This document shows positions 7,823 to 15,761 of a stretch of 64,000 nucleotides of DNA, piece after piece (the first letter of the stretch is position 1; each line of letters starts with the position of its first letter). A program made the position numbers and the translations under genes. The DNA is taken from NCBI GenBank assembly GCA_964457065.1, contig CAYWDQ010000003.1, positions 1 through 64,000 of the forward strand, in the 5' to 3' direction. Source of the DNA: Bog-473 sp964457065 (GTDB lineage Bacteria > Actinomycetota > Acidimicrobiia > Acidimicrobiales > RAAP-2). The notes under the pieces are model-generated. The model made no database searches and was not told the DNA's origin. It saw nothing but the letters and a program-made list of their open reading frames with translations.

Positions 7823-8197
7823 ATGGCACGCACCAGCGACCGCACCCGCCTGCGCCTCCGGCGCCACGACCGTGTCCGCGCCAAGGTGTCCGGCACGGCC
7901 GCATGCCCGCGGCTGGCCGTCCACCGGTCGAACCGCCACATTTCGGCCCAGCTCATCGACGACACCACGGGCCACACCCTGGCCGCGGCCTCCTCGGTGG
8001 AGCCGGACCTGCGTGCGTCACTGGGCAAGGGCGGTGGCGGTAACGTGACGGGCGCAGAATCGGTCGGGCGCCTGCTCGGCACGAGGGCCAAGGCGGCGGG
8101 CATCACGAAAGTGGTCTTCGACCGGGGGGGCTTCGTCTATCACGGGCGGGTCGCCGTCCTGGCTGACGCCGCACGGGCCGAGGGACTGGAGTTCTGA
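7823..8197 (+). CDS. rplR: 50S ribosomal protein L18
   Basis: L18 binds 5S rRNA with L5 and L25. The 124-residue product has RLRLRRHDRVRAKVSGTA, RLAVHRSNRHISAQLIDD, and the C-terminal VVFDRGGFVYHGRVAVLADAARAEGLEF block cut here into its conserved parts (FDRGGFVYHGRV, ADAARAEGLEF). Its ATG follows the rplF stop with no gap. Confidence 0.97.
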   Translation: MARTSDRTRLRLRRHDRVRAKVSGTAACPRLAVHRSNRHISAQLIDDTTGHTLAAASSVEPDLRASLGKGGGGNVTGAESVGRLLGTRAKAAGITKVVFDRGGFVYHGRVAVLADAARAEGLEF

Positions 8198-8199
8198 GC

Positions 8200-8751
8200 A
8201 TGGTCGACACACAGTACGAAGAGCGCACCATCAAGGTGAACCGGGTGGCCAAGGTCGTCAAGGGCGGCCGGCGGTTCTCGTTCGCCGCGCTCATGGTGGT
8301 CGGTGACGGCAACGGCAAGGTCGGCCTCGGCTACGGCAAAGCCAAGGAGGCCGGTCTGGCGGTCCAGAAGGGAATCGAAGAGGCGCGCAAGAACCTCTTC
8401 GAGGTGCCCCTGGCCGGCAGCACCATCGTCCACCCCGTCATCGGCGAGAGCGGCGCCGGCAGGGTCCTGCTCAAGCCGGCCGCACCCGGGACCGGCGTCA
8501 TCGCCGGCGGCGCGGCACGCCACATCCTCGAGATGGCCGGCATCCGCGACATCCTGGCCAAGTCGCTCGGCTCCTCGAACGGGATCAACGTGGCGCACGC
8601 CACGATCGCCGGGCTCAAGCAGCTCCGGCGCCCCGACGACGTCGCTGCGCTGCGCGGCAAGTCGGCTGACGAGGTGACCCCCGGCGGCGTCCTGCGGGCC
8701 TACCGGGAGCGCAAGCGCGAGACCGACCTGTACTCGGCGGAGGCGCGCTGA
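8200..8751 (+). CDS. rpsE: 30S ribosomal protein S5
   Basis: S5 contributes to decoding fidelity and mRNA unwinding. The N-terminal dsRBD-like domain has VNRVAKVVKGGRRFSFAAL and GYGKAKEAGLAVQKGIEEA. The C-terminal domain has GAGRVLLKPAAPGTGVIAGG and LAKSLGSSNGINVAHATI. Length is 183 residues. The stop codon is the last base before a run of N. The final 55 bases recur after the gap, so the gene itself is complete. Confidence 0.97.
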   Translation: MVDTQYEERTIKVNRVAKVVKGGRRFSFAALMVVGDGNGKVGLGYGKAKEAGLAVQKGIEEARKNLFEVPLAGSTIVHPVIGESGAGRVLLKPAAPGTGVIAGGAARHILEMAGIRDILAKSLGSSNGINVAHATIAGLKQLRRPDDVAALRGKSADEVTPGGVLRAYRERKRETDLYSAEAR

Positions 8752-8906
8752 NNNNNNNNNNNNNNNNNNNNNNNNNNNNNNNNNNNNNNNNNNNNNNNNN
8801 NNNNNNNNNNNNNNNNNNNNNNNNNNNNNNNNNNNNNNNNNNNNNNNNNNNGGCCTACCGGGAGCGCAAGCGCGAGACCGACCTGTACTCGGCGGAGGCG
8901 CGCTGA
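8697..8906. repeat. 55-bp identical contig ends flanking the gap
   Basis: 8697-8751 and 8852-8906 are identical and both spell the end of rpsE including its TGA. The second copy has no rpsE body before it. I read this as an assembly k-mer overlap, not a biological repeat. Confidence 0.95.
8752..8851. other. assembly gap of 100 N
   Basis: Exactly 100 N separate rpsE from rpmD. The 55 bases before the gap (8697-8751) are repeated without change just after it (8852-8906). The gap therefore looks like a default scaffold spacer between contigs that actually overlap. The probable real sequence goes straight from the rpsE stop to CGATGGGG of rpmD. Confidence 0.97.
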
Positions 8907-8908
8907 CG

Positions 8909-9130
8909 ATGGGGCCCATTGCCAGCAACAAGAAGGCGTCGGAGGAGTCCCGCCTGCTCGTCACGCAGACGCGCTCGGCCATCGGCACCAAGCCCAAGCA
9001 CCGCGGCACATTGCGGGCGCTGGGCCTGCGCGGCATCGGCCAGACCAACGAGCTGCCCGACCGCCCCGAAATCAGGGGCATGATCGCCCGCGTGCCGCAC
9101 CTGATCAGCGTCGAGGAGGTCGCGAAGTGA
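8909..9130 (+). CDS. rpmD: 50S ribosomal protein L30
   Basis: L30 is a small 50S protein of the spc operon. The 73-residue product has the family pattern LLVTQTRSAIGTKPKHRGTLR, LGLRGIGQTNELPDRPEIRG (split here) and IARVPHLISVEE. It would start 2 nt after rpsE once the assembly gap is closed. Its stop overlaps rplO by 4 nt (GTGA). The first ~10 residues (MGPIASNKKA) are variable. Confidence 0.95.
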   Translation: MGPIASNKKASEESRLLVTQTRSAIGTKPKHRGTLRALGLRGIGQTNELPDRPEIRGMIARVPHLISVEEVAK

Positions 9131-9615
9131 AGCTCCACGATCTGGCGCCGCCCAAGGGTGCCACCACGCCCAAGCGCCGCGTCGGCCGCGGTACCGGGGG
9201 CAAGGGTCACAAGACGGCCGGCCGCGGCATGAAGGGCCAGAAGGCCCGCAGCACCGTGCCCGTCGGCTTCGAGGGCGGCCAGCTTCCCCTCATGCAGCGC
9301 ATCCCCAAGCTGAAGGGGTTCACCAACCCGTTCCGCGTCGAGTACACCCCGGTCAACCTGGGCGCCCTGGACGCGCTCGGTGCCGACGAGGTGACGGTGC
9401 AGACCCTGGTGGACGCAGGCGTCGTGCGTCCGAAGGCCCTGGTCAAGATCCTCGGTCAGGGCTCGTTGGCCCGGCCCGTGCGGGTCTCGGCCCATGCGTT
9501 CTCGAAGGCGGCCGAGGCGGCCATCACCGCTGCCGGGGGTAGCGTCGAGCGGGTGCCGCTGCCCTTCGCCCACGGGCGACCGCCTGCCTCGGGCAATGCC
9601 CTGATGAACCGCTAG
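9127..9615 (+). CDS. rplO: 50S ribosomal protein L15
   Basis: L15 is a late-assembly 50S protein. The Gly/Arg/Lys-rich N-terminus (KRRVGRGTGGKGHKTAGRG, KGQKAR) is diagnostic, followed by GFEGGQLPLMQRIPKLKGF and the C-terminal VSAHAFSKAAEAAITAAGG domain. Length is 162 residues. The start is GTG 9127, overlapping the rpmD stop. A spacer of 37 nt with GAGAGGAAGGGCC leads to secY. Confidence 0.97.
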   Translation: MKLHDLAPPKGATTPKRRVGRGTGGKGHKTAGRGMKGQKARSTVPVGFEGGQLPLMQRIPKLKGFTNPFRVEYTPVNLGALDALGADEVTVQTLVDAGVVRPKALVKILGQGSLARPVRVSAHAFSKAAEAAITAAGGSVERVPLPFAHGRPPASGNALMNR

Positions 9616-9652
9616 TGACGACCGCACCGGGACTCAGCTGAGAGGAAGGGCC

Positions 9653-10939
9653 ATGCTCTCCCGGCTCGCCAACATCTTCAGGGTTCCCGACCTTCGCAAC
9701 AAGGTCGTCTTCACGCTCGCCATCATCGCCCTGTACCAGATCGGGGCCAACGTCCCCGTGCCCGGTGTCAACTGGGCGCGCCTGCAGGGGCTCGAGAGCT
9801 CGGCCTCGGCGTCGGGTGTGCTCGGGTTCCTCAACCTCTTCAGCGGCGGCGCCCTGGTCCGGCTGGCCGTCTTCGGCCTGGGCGTCATGCCCTACATCAC
9901 CAGCTCCATCATCATCCAGCTGCTCTCGACGGTGATCCCCAAGCTCGAGGAGTGGCGGGACCAGGGCGCGGTCGGCCAGAAGAAGATCACCCAGACAACC
10001 CGCTACCTCACCGTCGCGCTGGCCGTCATGCAGTCCTCGGGCCTGGTCTACGCCTTCCACGGCCACGACTCCGCCCTGCTCGGAACGAGCGTCGACCTGA
10101 TCCCGAGCTTCAACTGGCCGCTCGCCCTCTTCATGGTGCTGATCCTCACCGCCGGCACCGCCTTCGTCATGTGGCTGGCCGAGCTGATCACCCAGCGCGG
10201 CATCGGCCAGGGCATGTCGATCCTGATCTTCGCCAACGTGGTGGCCGCCATCCCGACCGGGTTCAAGGCCATTTACGAGGAGGGTGGGATCTCCAAGTTC
10301 AGCATCATCATCATCGTCTCCCTCGTCCTGCTGGTGGTCATCGTGTTCATGGACCAGGGCCAGCGGCGCATCCCGGTCACGTTCGCCCGAAGGGTCGTCG
10401 GCCGGCGCATGTACGGGGGCAGCTCCACCTACATCCCGCTGAAGGTGAACCAGTCGGGTGTGATCCCGATCATCTTCGCCAGCTCCGTCCTCTACATCCC
10501 GGTCCTGCTGTCCAACGTCATCCCCTGGAACTGGTTCCAGAACTTCGTGCGCAACAGCCTCACGCCGACGAGCTTCTTCTACATCGCGGCGTACTTCCTG
10601 CTCATCGTGATGTTCACCTTCTTCTACGTGTACGTCGCCTTCGACCCCCACCAGCAGGCCGACCTGATCCGCAAGCAGGGCGGGTTCGTCCCGGGCATCC
10701 GTCCCGGGCCGCCCACCGAGCGGTACTTCGCGCACATCCTCAGCCGCATCACCGTCGTCGGGGCGATCTTCCTGGGCTCCGTCGCCGTCGTGCCCTCTCT
10801 CCTCATGGCGCTCTGGCACCTGAACCGCTTCCCGTTCTACGGGACCACCCTCCTGATCTCGGTGGGCGTCGCCCTCGAGACCATGCGCCAGATCGACAGC
10901 CAGCTGATGATGCGCAACTACGAGGGCTTCCTCAAGTAG
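9653..10939 (+). CDS. secY: protein translocase subunit SecY
   Basis: SecY is the pore of the Sec translocon in the cytoplasmic membrane. At 428 residues and about ten hydrophobic segments it fits the family. Markers include the TM1/plug region (IGANVPVPGVNW, FSGGALVRLAVFGLGVMPYI), RGIGQGMSILIFANVVAAIP in the centre, the cytoplasmic loop RRIPVTFARRVVGRRMYGGS, and the C-terminal QIDSQLMMRNYEGFLK. The position after rplO is canonical, with adk and map next. Confidence 0.98.
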   Translation: MLSRLANIFRVPDLRNKVVFTLAIIALYQIGANVPVPGVNWARLQGLESSASASGVLGFLNLFSGGALVRLAVFGLGVMPYITSSIIIQLLSTVIPKLEEWRDQGAVGQKKITQTTRYLTVALAVMQSSGLVYAFHGHDSALLGTSVDLIPSFNWPLALFMVLILTAGTAFVMWLAELITQRGIGQGMSILIFANVVAAIPTGFKAIYEEGGISKFSIIIIVSLVLLVVIVFMDQGQRRIPVTFARRVVGRRMYGGSSTYIPLKVNQSGVIPIIFASSVLYIPVLLSNVIPWNWFQNFVRNSLTPTSFFYIAAYFLLIVMFTFFYVYVAFDPHQQADLIRKQGGFVPGIRPGPPTERYFAHILSRITVVGAIFLGSVAVVPSLLMALWHLNRFPFYGTTLLISVGVALETMRQIDSQLMMRNYEGFLK

Positions 10940-10945
10940 GCGCTC

Positions 10946-11629
10946 GTGATTCCCGGGGTCAGGCTCGTGGTCCTCGGCAAGCAGGGGGCCGGCAAGGGGA
11001 CGCAGTGCGTGCGCCTCTCCCATCACTACGTCGTGCCACACGTCTCGACGGGGGATATGTTGCGCAGCGAGGTCAAGTCGCGCACCTCGCTCGGTCAACG
11101 CGCCCAGTCGCTGATGGAGCAGGGCGAGCTCATCCCCGACGACCTCGTCATGGAGATGGTTGGCGCCCGCCTGTCCGAGCGTGACACCACGGGGCGCGGC
11201 TTCGTCCTCGACGGCTGCCCCCGGACGACGAGGCAGGCCGAGTCGCTCGAGAAGATCGTCGAGCCCTTCGGCCTCGACCTGGTGATCGACCTGCAGGTCC
11301 CCACGACCCTGGTCATGAAGCGCCTGGCCTCCCGCCGCGTCTGCGTGGACTGCGGGGCCAACTACTCGACCGCGGCCCCGCCGCTCGTGAACTGGACCTG
11401 CGACGTGTGCGGCGGTGAGGTGGTCCAGCGCGAGGACGACACCGAGGAGGCGATCGGGCGCCGGTTGAGCCTCTACGAGGAGGAGACCGAGCCGCTGCTC
11501 ACCTGGTACAAGGAGCGCCGCCTCCTGTCCGAGATCAACGGCACCGGCTCCCCGGACGCCGTGACCCGGCGGGTGGTGGGCGCCATCGACGCGCTGCGCC
11601 AGCACCTCAAGGAACGCGGCGCCCTGTGA
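10946..11629 (+). CDS. adk: adenylate kinase
   Basis: Catalyses ATP + AMP to 2 ADP. The P-loop is GKQGAGKGT (about residues 11-19). Other motifs are STGDMLRSEV (AMP binding) and FVLDGCPRTTRQAE. This is the long form with a LID domain carrying CVDC and CDVC pairs, so it probably binds structural zinc. Length is 227 residues. GTG 10946 lies 6 nt after the secY stop. The stop overlaps map by 4 nt. Confidence 0.97.
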   Translation: MIPGVRLVVLGKQGAGKGTQCVRLSHHYVVPHVSTGDMLRSEVKSRTSLGQRAQSLMEQGELIPDDLVMEMVGARLSERDTTGRGFVLDGCPRTTRQAESLEKIVEPFGLDLVIDLQVPTTLVMKRLASRRVCVDCGANYSTAAPPLVNWTCDVCGGEVVQREDDTEEAIGRRLSLYEEETEPLLTWYKERRLLSEINGTGSPDAVTRRVVGAIDALRQHLKERGAL

Positions 11630-12366
11630 GGCGCAACGAGGCCGAGCTGGCCAAGATGCGCCGCGCCGGCAAGGTGGTGGCGGAAATGCACGAGGCGACC
11701 CGCGCCGCCGCCAGGCCGGGTGTCACCACCCTCGAGCTCGACAAGGTCGCCCGTGACGTCCTGGAGCGCCGGGGCGCCACCTCGAACTTCCTCGGCTACC
11801 ACGGCTTCCCGGCGGTCATCTGCACCTCGCCCAACTCCATGATCGTGCACGGGATCCCGGGCGGCTACGTGCTCGAGGAGGGGGACATCCTCTCCATCGA
11901 CTGCGGGGCCATCATCGAGGGCTACCACGGTGACGCCGCCTACACCATGGGCATCGGGACGGTCTCCAAGGAGGCCCAGAAGCTGCTCGACGTGACCGAG
12001 CGCAGCCTGTGGGCCGGGATCGACCAGCTGACCAGGGGAAATGCCCTCAACGAGGTGGGGCGAGCGGTCCAGAAGGTGGCCGAGGCGGCCGGGTTCAGCG
12101 TGGTGCGCGAGTACGTCGGCCACGCCATCGGGACGGCCATGCACGAGCAACCCCAGGTGCCGAACTACTGGCCCGGCACCCGGGGGCCGATGCTCAAGAC
12201 GGGCAACGTCTTCGCCATCGAGCCCATGGTCAACGTCGGCTCTCCCGAGACCGTCCTCCTCGACGACGGCTGGAGCGTGGTCACCGCGGACGGGAGCCTC
12301 TCGGCCCACTTCGAGCACACCATTGCCGTCACCCCCGACGGCCCCGAGGTGTTCACAATCCCCTAG
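11626..12366 (+). CDS. map: type I methionine aminopeptidase
   Basis: Removes N-terminal Met from nascent proteins. All five metal ligands of the pita-bread fold are visible: Asp in SIDCGAIIEGYHGDAAYT (two Asp), His in YVGHAIGTAMHE, Glu in FAIEPMVNVG, and Glu in SAHFEHTIAVT. The 246-residue length matches the short class without the zinc-finger N-terminus. The start GTG 11626 overlaps the adk stop (GTGA). It ends the secY-adk-map unit; infA follows after ~245 nt. Confidence 0.97.
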   Translation: MRRNEAELAKMRRAGKVVAEMHEATRAAARPGVTTLELDKVARDVLERRGATSNFLGYHGFPAVICTSPNSMIVHGIPGGYVLEEGDILSIDCGAIIEGYHGDAAYTMGIGTVSKEAQKLLDVTERSLWAGIDQLTRGNALNEVGRAVQKVAEAAGFSVVREYVGHAIGTAMHEQPQVPNYWPGTRGPMLKTGNVFAIEPMVNVGSPETVLLDDGWSVVTADGSLSAHFEHTIAVTPDGPEVFTIP

Positions 12367-12467
12367 CCTGGGCCCCTCCGGGGGCATGGACCACGCCGTG
12401 GGGCGGCTGATCCCGGCCTCGACCAGCCGGAATCGGGCCTCGGGCTGGATTTCGGCGCCGGATGCGG

Positions 12468-12473
12468 TAGAAT
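12468..12473 (+). promoter_or_regulatory. probable -10 element of the infA-rpmJ-rpsM unit
   Basis: TAGAAT stands in the 245-nt spacer between map and infA. The matching -35 is weak (CTGGAT at 12445-12450, 17 bp upstream). A transcript from here would have a leader of about 130 nt before the infA start. I see no other open frame in the spacer. Confidence 0.55.
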
Positions 12474-12611
12474 CTTCTGCTGGCTCTGGGCCTGGTTCGC
12501 TCCCGCGGGAACGGACGGGCCGGCGGCCACGCCCGAATCCGCCCCGTTCCGGCCTCGCGCCAGCGGTGCGCTCGGGGCAGCACCCAAGAACGAAAACCAG
12601 GAGAGAGTCAC

Positions 12612-12836
12612 CTGCCCAAGCCCAAGGAAGATGCCATCGTGCTGGAAGGCACGGTGGTCGAGCCACTGCCCAATGCAATGTTCCGTGTCGAGCTGGAGAA
12701 CGGACACAAGGTGCTGGCACACAGCTCGGGGAAGATGAGGATGCACCGCATCCGCATCCTTCCGGGGGACAAGGTCCAGGTGGAGATCACTCCGTACGAC
12801 CTCAACCGGGGTCGCATCACCTATCGGTACAAGTAG
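12612..12836 (+). CDS. infA: translation initiation factor IF-1 with CTG start
   Basis: IF-1 blocks the A site during initiation. The product is an S1-like OB fold: EGTVVEPLPNAMFRVELENG, KVLAHSSGKMRMHRIRILPG, VEITPYDLNRGRITYRYK. The first GTG in frame (12639) would remove the conserved leading residues (PKPKEDAIV) and part of strand 1. CTG 12612 gives the normal length of 74 residues and N-terminus. It stands 6 nt after a strong AGGAGAG site at 12599-12605. No ATG, GTG or TTG lies between the Shine-Dalgarno and residue 10. I therefore call a CTG start. Confidence 0.9.
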   Translation: MPKPKEDAIVLEGTVVEPLPNAMFRVELENGHKVLAHSSGKMRMHRIRILPGDKVQVEITPYDLNRGRITYRYK

Positions 12837-12849
12837 GACGGGGAGTCAA

Positions 12850-12963
12850 GTGAAGGTTCGGCCGAGCGTGAAGCCGATCTGCGAGAAGTGCAAGGTCATC
12901 CGGCGCCGCGGTGTGGTGCGCGTGATCTGCGACAACCCGCGTCATAAGCAGCGGCAGGGTTAG
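12850..12963 (+). CDS. rpmJ: 50S ribosomal protein L36
   Basis: A 37-residue protein, MKVRPSVKPICEKCKVIRRR followed by GVVRVICDNPRHKQRQG. It has the Cys/Cys/Cys/His zinc set (CEKC, C, H) of the C+ form. The start is GTG 12850 with GGGGAG upstream. It lies 13 nt after infA and 15 nt before rpsM, the usual alpha-operon order. Confidence 0.97.
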   Translation: MKVRPSVKPICEKCKVIRRRGVVRVICDNPRHKQRQG

Positions 12964-12978
12964 GGAGAGGAAGGACGC

Positions 12979-13356
12979 ATGGCCCGAATTTCTGGGGTGG
13001 ACATCCCGCGTGAGAAGCGGCTCGAGATCTCGCTGACCTACATCTACGGCATCGGCCCGACGCTGTCGACGCAGATCTGCGAGGCGACCGACGTGAACCC
13101 GTCGACCCGCGTCCGTGACCTGACCGACGAGGAGGTCGCCCGGCTCCGCACCTACATCGACACCAACTTCCGGGTCGAGGGTGACCTGCGCCGCGACGTC
13201 TCCCAGGACATCAAGCGCAAGATGGAGATCAACTGCTACCAGGGCGTGCGGCACCGCAAGGGCCTGCCGGTCCACGGTCAGCGCACGCACACCAACGCCC
13301 GCACCCGCAAGGGCCCCAAGAAGACGGTGGCCGGGAAGAAGAAGGTGAAGAAGTAG
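12979..13356 (+). CDS. rpsM: 30S ribosomal protein S13
   Basis: S13 is in the 30S head and contacts P-site tRNA and the 50S central protuberance. It starts MARISGVDIPREKRLEISLT, has IYGIGPTLSTQICE (helix-hairpin-helix-like) and the C-terminal RHRKGLPVHGQRTHTNARTR with a basic tail. Length is 125 residues. GGGAGAGGAAGG precedes the ATG. The stop shares one base with rpsK. Confidence 0.98.
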   Translation: MARISGVDIPREKRLEISLTYIYGIGPTLSTQICEATDVNPSTRVRDLTDEEVARLRTYIDTNFRVEGDLRRDVSQDIKRKMEINCYQGVRHRKGLPVHGQRTHTNARTRKGPKKTVAGKKKVKK

Positions 13357-13757
13357 TGGCCAAGCCCGCCAAGCCCGGCGCCCGGCGTCCCCGCCGCAAG
13401 GAGCGCAAGAACGTCGCCTACGGCGTCGCCCACATCAAGAGCTCGTTCAACAACACGATCGTCTCCATCGCCGACCCCGAGGGCAACGTCCTCGCCTGGG
13501 CCTCCGCCGGCAACGTGGGCTTCAAGGGGTCGCGCAAGTCCACCCCCTTCGCCGCCCAGCTGGCCGCCGAGGCGTGCGCCAAGCGGGCCATGGAGCACGG
13601 CGTGCGCAAGGTCGACGTCCTCGTGCGCGGGCCCGGCTCGGGCCGGGAGACCGCCATCCGCTCGCTGGCCGCCGTCGGCATCGAGGTGGTCGGCATCAAG
13701 GACGTCACGCCGATCCCCCACAACGGCTGCCGCCCCAAGAAGCGGCGCCGGGTCTAG
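13356..13757 (+). CDS. rpsK: 30S ribosomal protein S11
   Basis: S11 lies on the 30S platform at the mRNA exit. It contains GVAHIKSSFNNTIVSIADPE, SAGNVGFKGSRKSTPFAAQ, VRGPGSGRETAIRSLA and the C-terminal TPIPHNGCRPKKRRRV. Length is 133 residues. The start GTG 13356 overlaps the rpsM stop by 1 nt. Confidence 0.98.
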   Translation: MAKPAKPGARRPRRKERKNVAYGVAHIKSSFNNTIVSIADPEGNVLAWASAGNVGFKGSRKSTPFAAQLAAEACAKRAMEHGVRKVDVLVRGPGSGRETAIRSLAAVGIEVVGIKDVTPIPHNGCRPKKRRRV

Positions 13758-13784
13758 GCCCACAAGGAAGAGGAACCACACCCC

Positions 13785-14432
13785 ATGGCTCGATACACCG
13801 GTCCCGTCTGCCGACTCTGTCGGCGCGAGCGGACCAAGCTGTTCTTGAAGGGCGAGCGCTGCTACTCGCTCAAGTGCCCCGTGTCCGAGGCGGTCACGGA
13901 CCGCCACAGCCGCGCCTACCCGCCCGGCGAGCACGGCCGCGACCGGATGCGCCAGGGCTCCGAGTACCTGGCCCAGCTGCGCGAGAAGCAGAAGGCCCGC
14001 CGGATCTACGGGATCTTGGAGAAGCAGTTCCGCAACATGTACGAGGAGGCCAACCGCCAGCCGGGCATCACCGGTGAGAACCTCCTGCGCAACCTGGAGC
14101 TCCGCCTCGACAACGTGGTCTTCCGGGCCGGCTGGGGCGCCAGCCGCCGCCAGGCCCGCCAGTTCGTGCGCCACGGCCACGTCCAGGTCAACGGCAAGCG
14201 CGTCACCATCCCGAGCTACCGGGTCCGCAAGGGTGACAAGGTCGTGCTGCGCGAGGCCACCCGACAGAACTTCCTGGTCCGCCGGAACATGGACACCCTG
14301 GAGCGCCAGACACCGGCCTGGCTCGAAACCGGCGACGCCGGCTTCTCGGTGGCCGTCCTCAACCCCCCACTGCGAGAGCACATCGACGAGCCCGTCCAGG
14401 AGCAGTTGATCGTCGAGCTCTACTCGAAGTAG
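13785..14432 (+). CDS. rpsD: 30S ribosomal protein S4, zinc-binding form
   Basis: S4 nucleates 30S assembly. The N-terminus has four Cys (CRLC and CYSLKC, about residues 9-31), marking the zinc form. The S4 RNA-binding domain has NLELRLDNVVFRAGWGASRR, QARQFVRHGHVQVNGKRVTI (in part). The end IDEPVQEQLIVELYSK is typical. Length is 215 residues. GGAAGAGG provides a ribosome-binding site. Confidence 0.98.
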   Translation: MARYTGPVCRLCRRERTKLFLKGERCYSLKCPVSEAVTDRHSRAYPPGEHGRDRMRQGSEYLAQLREKQKARRIYGILEKQFRNMYEEANRQPGITGENLLRNLELRLDNVVFRAGWGASRRQARQFVRHGHVQVNGKRVTIPSYRVRKGDKVVLREATRQNFLVRRNMDTLERQTPAWLETGDAGFSVAVLNPPLREHIDEPVQEQLIVELYSK

Positions 14433-14460
14433 CCCCGTCCCCAGCAACAGGAGTCCCACC

Positions 14461-15399
14461 ATGTTGATTTTCCAACGGCCGACCGTCGAAGTCCTCGACG
14501 AGGAGCTGCACAACCGCCAGCGTTTCGCCATCGGCCCGCTCGACCCCGGCTTCGGCACCACGCTCGGCAACTCGCTGCGCCGTACGCTGCTCTCGTCCAT
14601 CCCGGGCGGTGCGGTGACCCAGCTCCGCTTCGACGAGGCGCTGCACGAGTTCACGACGCTCCCGGGCGTCAAGGAGGACGTCACCGACATCATCCTGAAC
14701 CTCAAGGACCTGCTGGTCCGGGTCAACTCGGACGAGCCGCTGACGCTCCGCCTCGACGTGCGCGGCCCGGCCGACGCCACGGCAGCCGACCTGCAGCTGA
14801 CGTCCGACGTCGAGGTGCTCAACCCCGACCTGCACATCGCCTCCATCAACGCCAAGGGCCGCCTGGCCGTCGACGTGACGGTGGAGCGCGGACGCGGGTA
14901 CGCGTCGGCCGACAAGAACAAGCGCTCGACGACGATCGGGGTCATCCCGATCGACTCCATCTTCTCGCCCGTCCACCGGGTGACCTTCGACATCGAGCCG
15001 GTGCGGGTGGAGCAGTCGACCAACTACGACCGGCTCGTGCTCGACATCGAGACCGACGGGACGATCTCACCCCGGGAGGCCCTGGCCTCCGCCGGTGCCA
15101 CGCTGCGCAACCTGGTCTCGCTCGTGGCGGACCTCGAAGAGGCGCCGCAGGGCCTGGAGCCCGGCGACGTCGGCACGACGACCAGCGGCTCGCCGGACCT
15201 GGACCTGCGCATCGAGGAGCTCGACCTGTCCGAGCGGCCCCGCAACTGCCTCAAGCGGGCCCAGATCAACACGATCGGCGAGCTGGTCGAGCGCACCATG
15301 GAGGACCTCCTCGCCATCACCAACTTCGGGCAGAAGTCGGCCGACGAGGTCGTGCAGCGCCTGGACGAGCGCGGGCTGTCGCTCCGCACGAGGGACTGA
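14461..15399 (+). CDS. rpoA: RNA polymerase alpha subunit
   Basis: The alpha dimer scaffolds RNA polymerase assembly. The N-terminal domain (about residues 1-230) has FAIGPLDPGFGTTLGNSLRR and TTLPGVKEDVTDIILNLKDL. After a short linker the C-terminal domain (about 245-312), which binds UP elements and activators, has LDLSERPRNCLKRAQINTIG and ITNFGQKSADEVVQRL. Length is 312 residues. A purine-rich site (AACAGGAG) precedes ATG 14461. Confidence 0.98.
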   Translation: MLIFQRPTVEVLDEELHNRQRFAIGPLDPGFGTTLGNSLRRTLLSSIPGGAVTQLRFDEALHEFTTLPGVKEDVTDIILNLKDLLVRVNSDEPLTLRLDVRGPADATAADLQLTSDVEVLNPDLHIASINAKGRLAVDVTVERGRGYASADKNKRSTTIGVIPIDSIFSPVHRVTFDIEPVRVEQSTNYDRLVLDIETDGTISPREALASAGATLRNLVSLVADLEEAPQGLEPGDVGTTTSGSPDLDLRIEELDLSERPRNCLKRAQINTIGELVERTMEDLLAITNFGQKSADEVVQRLDERGLSLRTRD

Positions 15400-15405
15400 C
15401 CGGCG

Positions 15406-15759
15406 ATGCAGGCAACCCCCAAGCGCGGTCGCCGGATGGGCGGATCCTCGGCGCACCAGAAGGCCATGCTGGGCAACCTGGTGGCCTCGCTCATCGCCGC
15501 CGAGTCCATCGTGACCACCGAGGCCAAGGCGAAGGCGCTGCGCCCGGTGGCCGAGAAGTGCGTCACCGCGGCGCGCAAGGGCGGCGTGGCCCAGCACCGC
15601 AACGTCGTCGCGCTGATCCGGGACAAGGACATGACCCACAAACTGTTCGAGGAGATCGGGCCGCGCTACGCGGATCGGCCCGGCGGCTACACCCGCATCC
15701 TGAAGCTGGGCCCGCGCCCCGGTGACAACGCGCCGATGGCACGGATCGAGTTCGTCTAA
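15406..15759 (+). CDS. rplQ: 50S ribosomal protein L17
   Basis: L17 is near the tunnel exit. The 117-residue product has RRMGGSSAHQKAMLGNLVAS, IVTTEAKAKALRPVAEK and the C-terminal GGYTRILKLGPRPGDNAPMA. It starts 6 nt after rpoA, completing the alpha operon. No acidic tail is present, unlike several other r-proteins in this window. Confidence 0.98.
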   Translation: MQATPKRGRRMGGSSAHQKAMLGNLVASLIAAESIVTTEAKAKALRPVAEKCVTAARKGGVAQHRNVVALIRDKDMTHKLFEEIGPRYADRPGGYTRILKLGPRPGDNAPMARIEFV

Positions 15760-15761
15760 GG

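Noticed and set aside
8697..8906. A biological direct repeat at the rpsE end
   Set aside because: The second copy has no gene body before it and adjoins a default-length N run, so it is better explained as assembly overlap.
9524..11605. A 693-codon minus-strand open frame over secY-adk
   Set aside because: Antisense of secY and adk; His/Asp/Val-rich low-complexity translation with no ribosome-binding site or family likeness.
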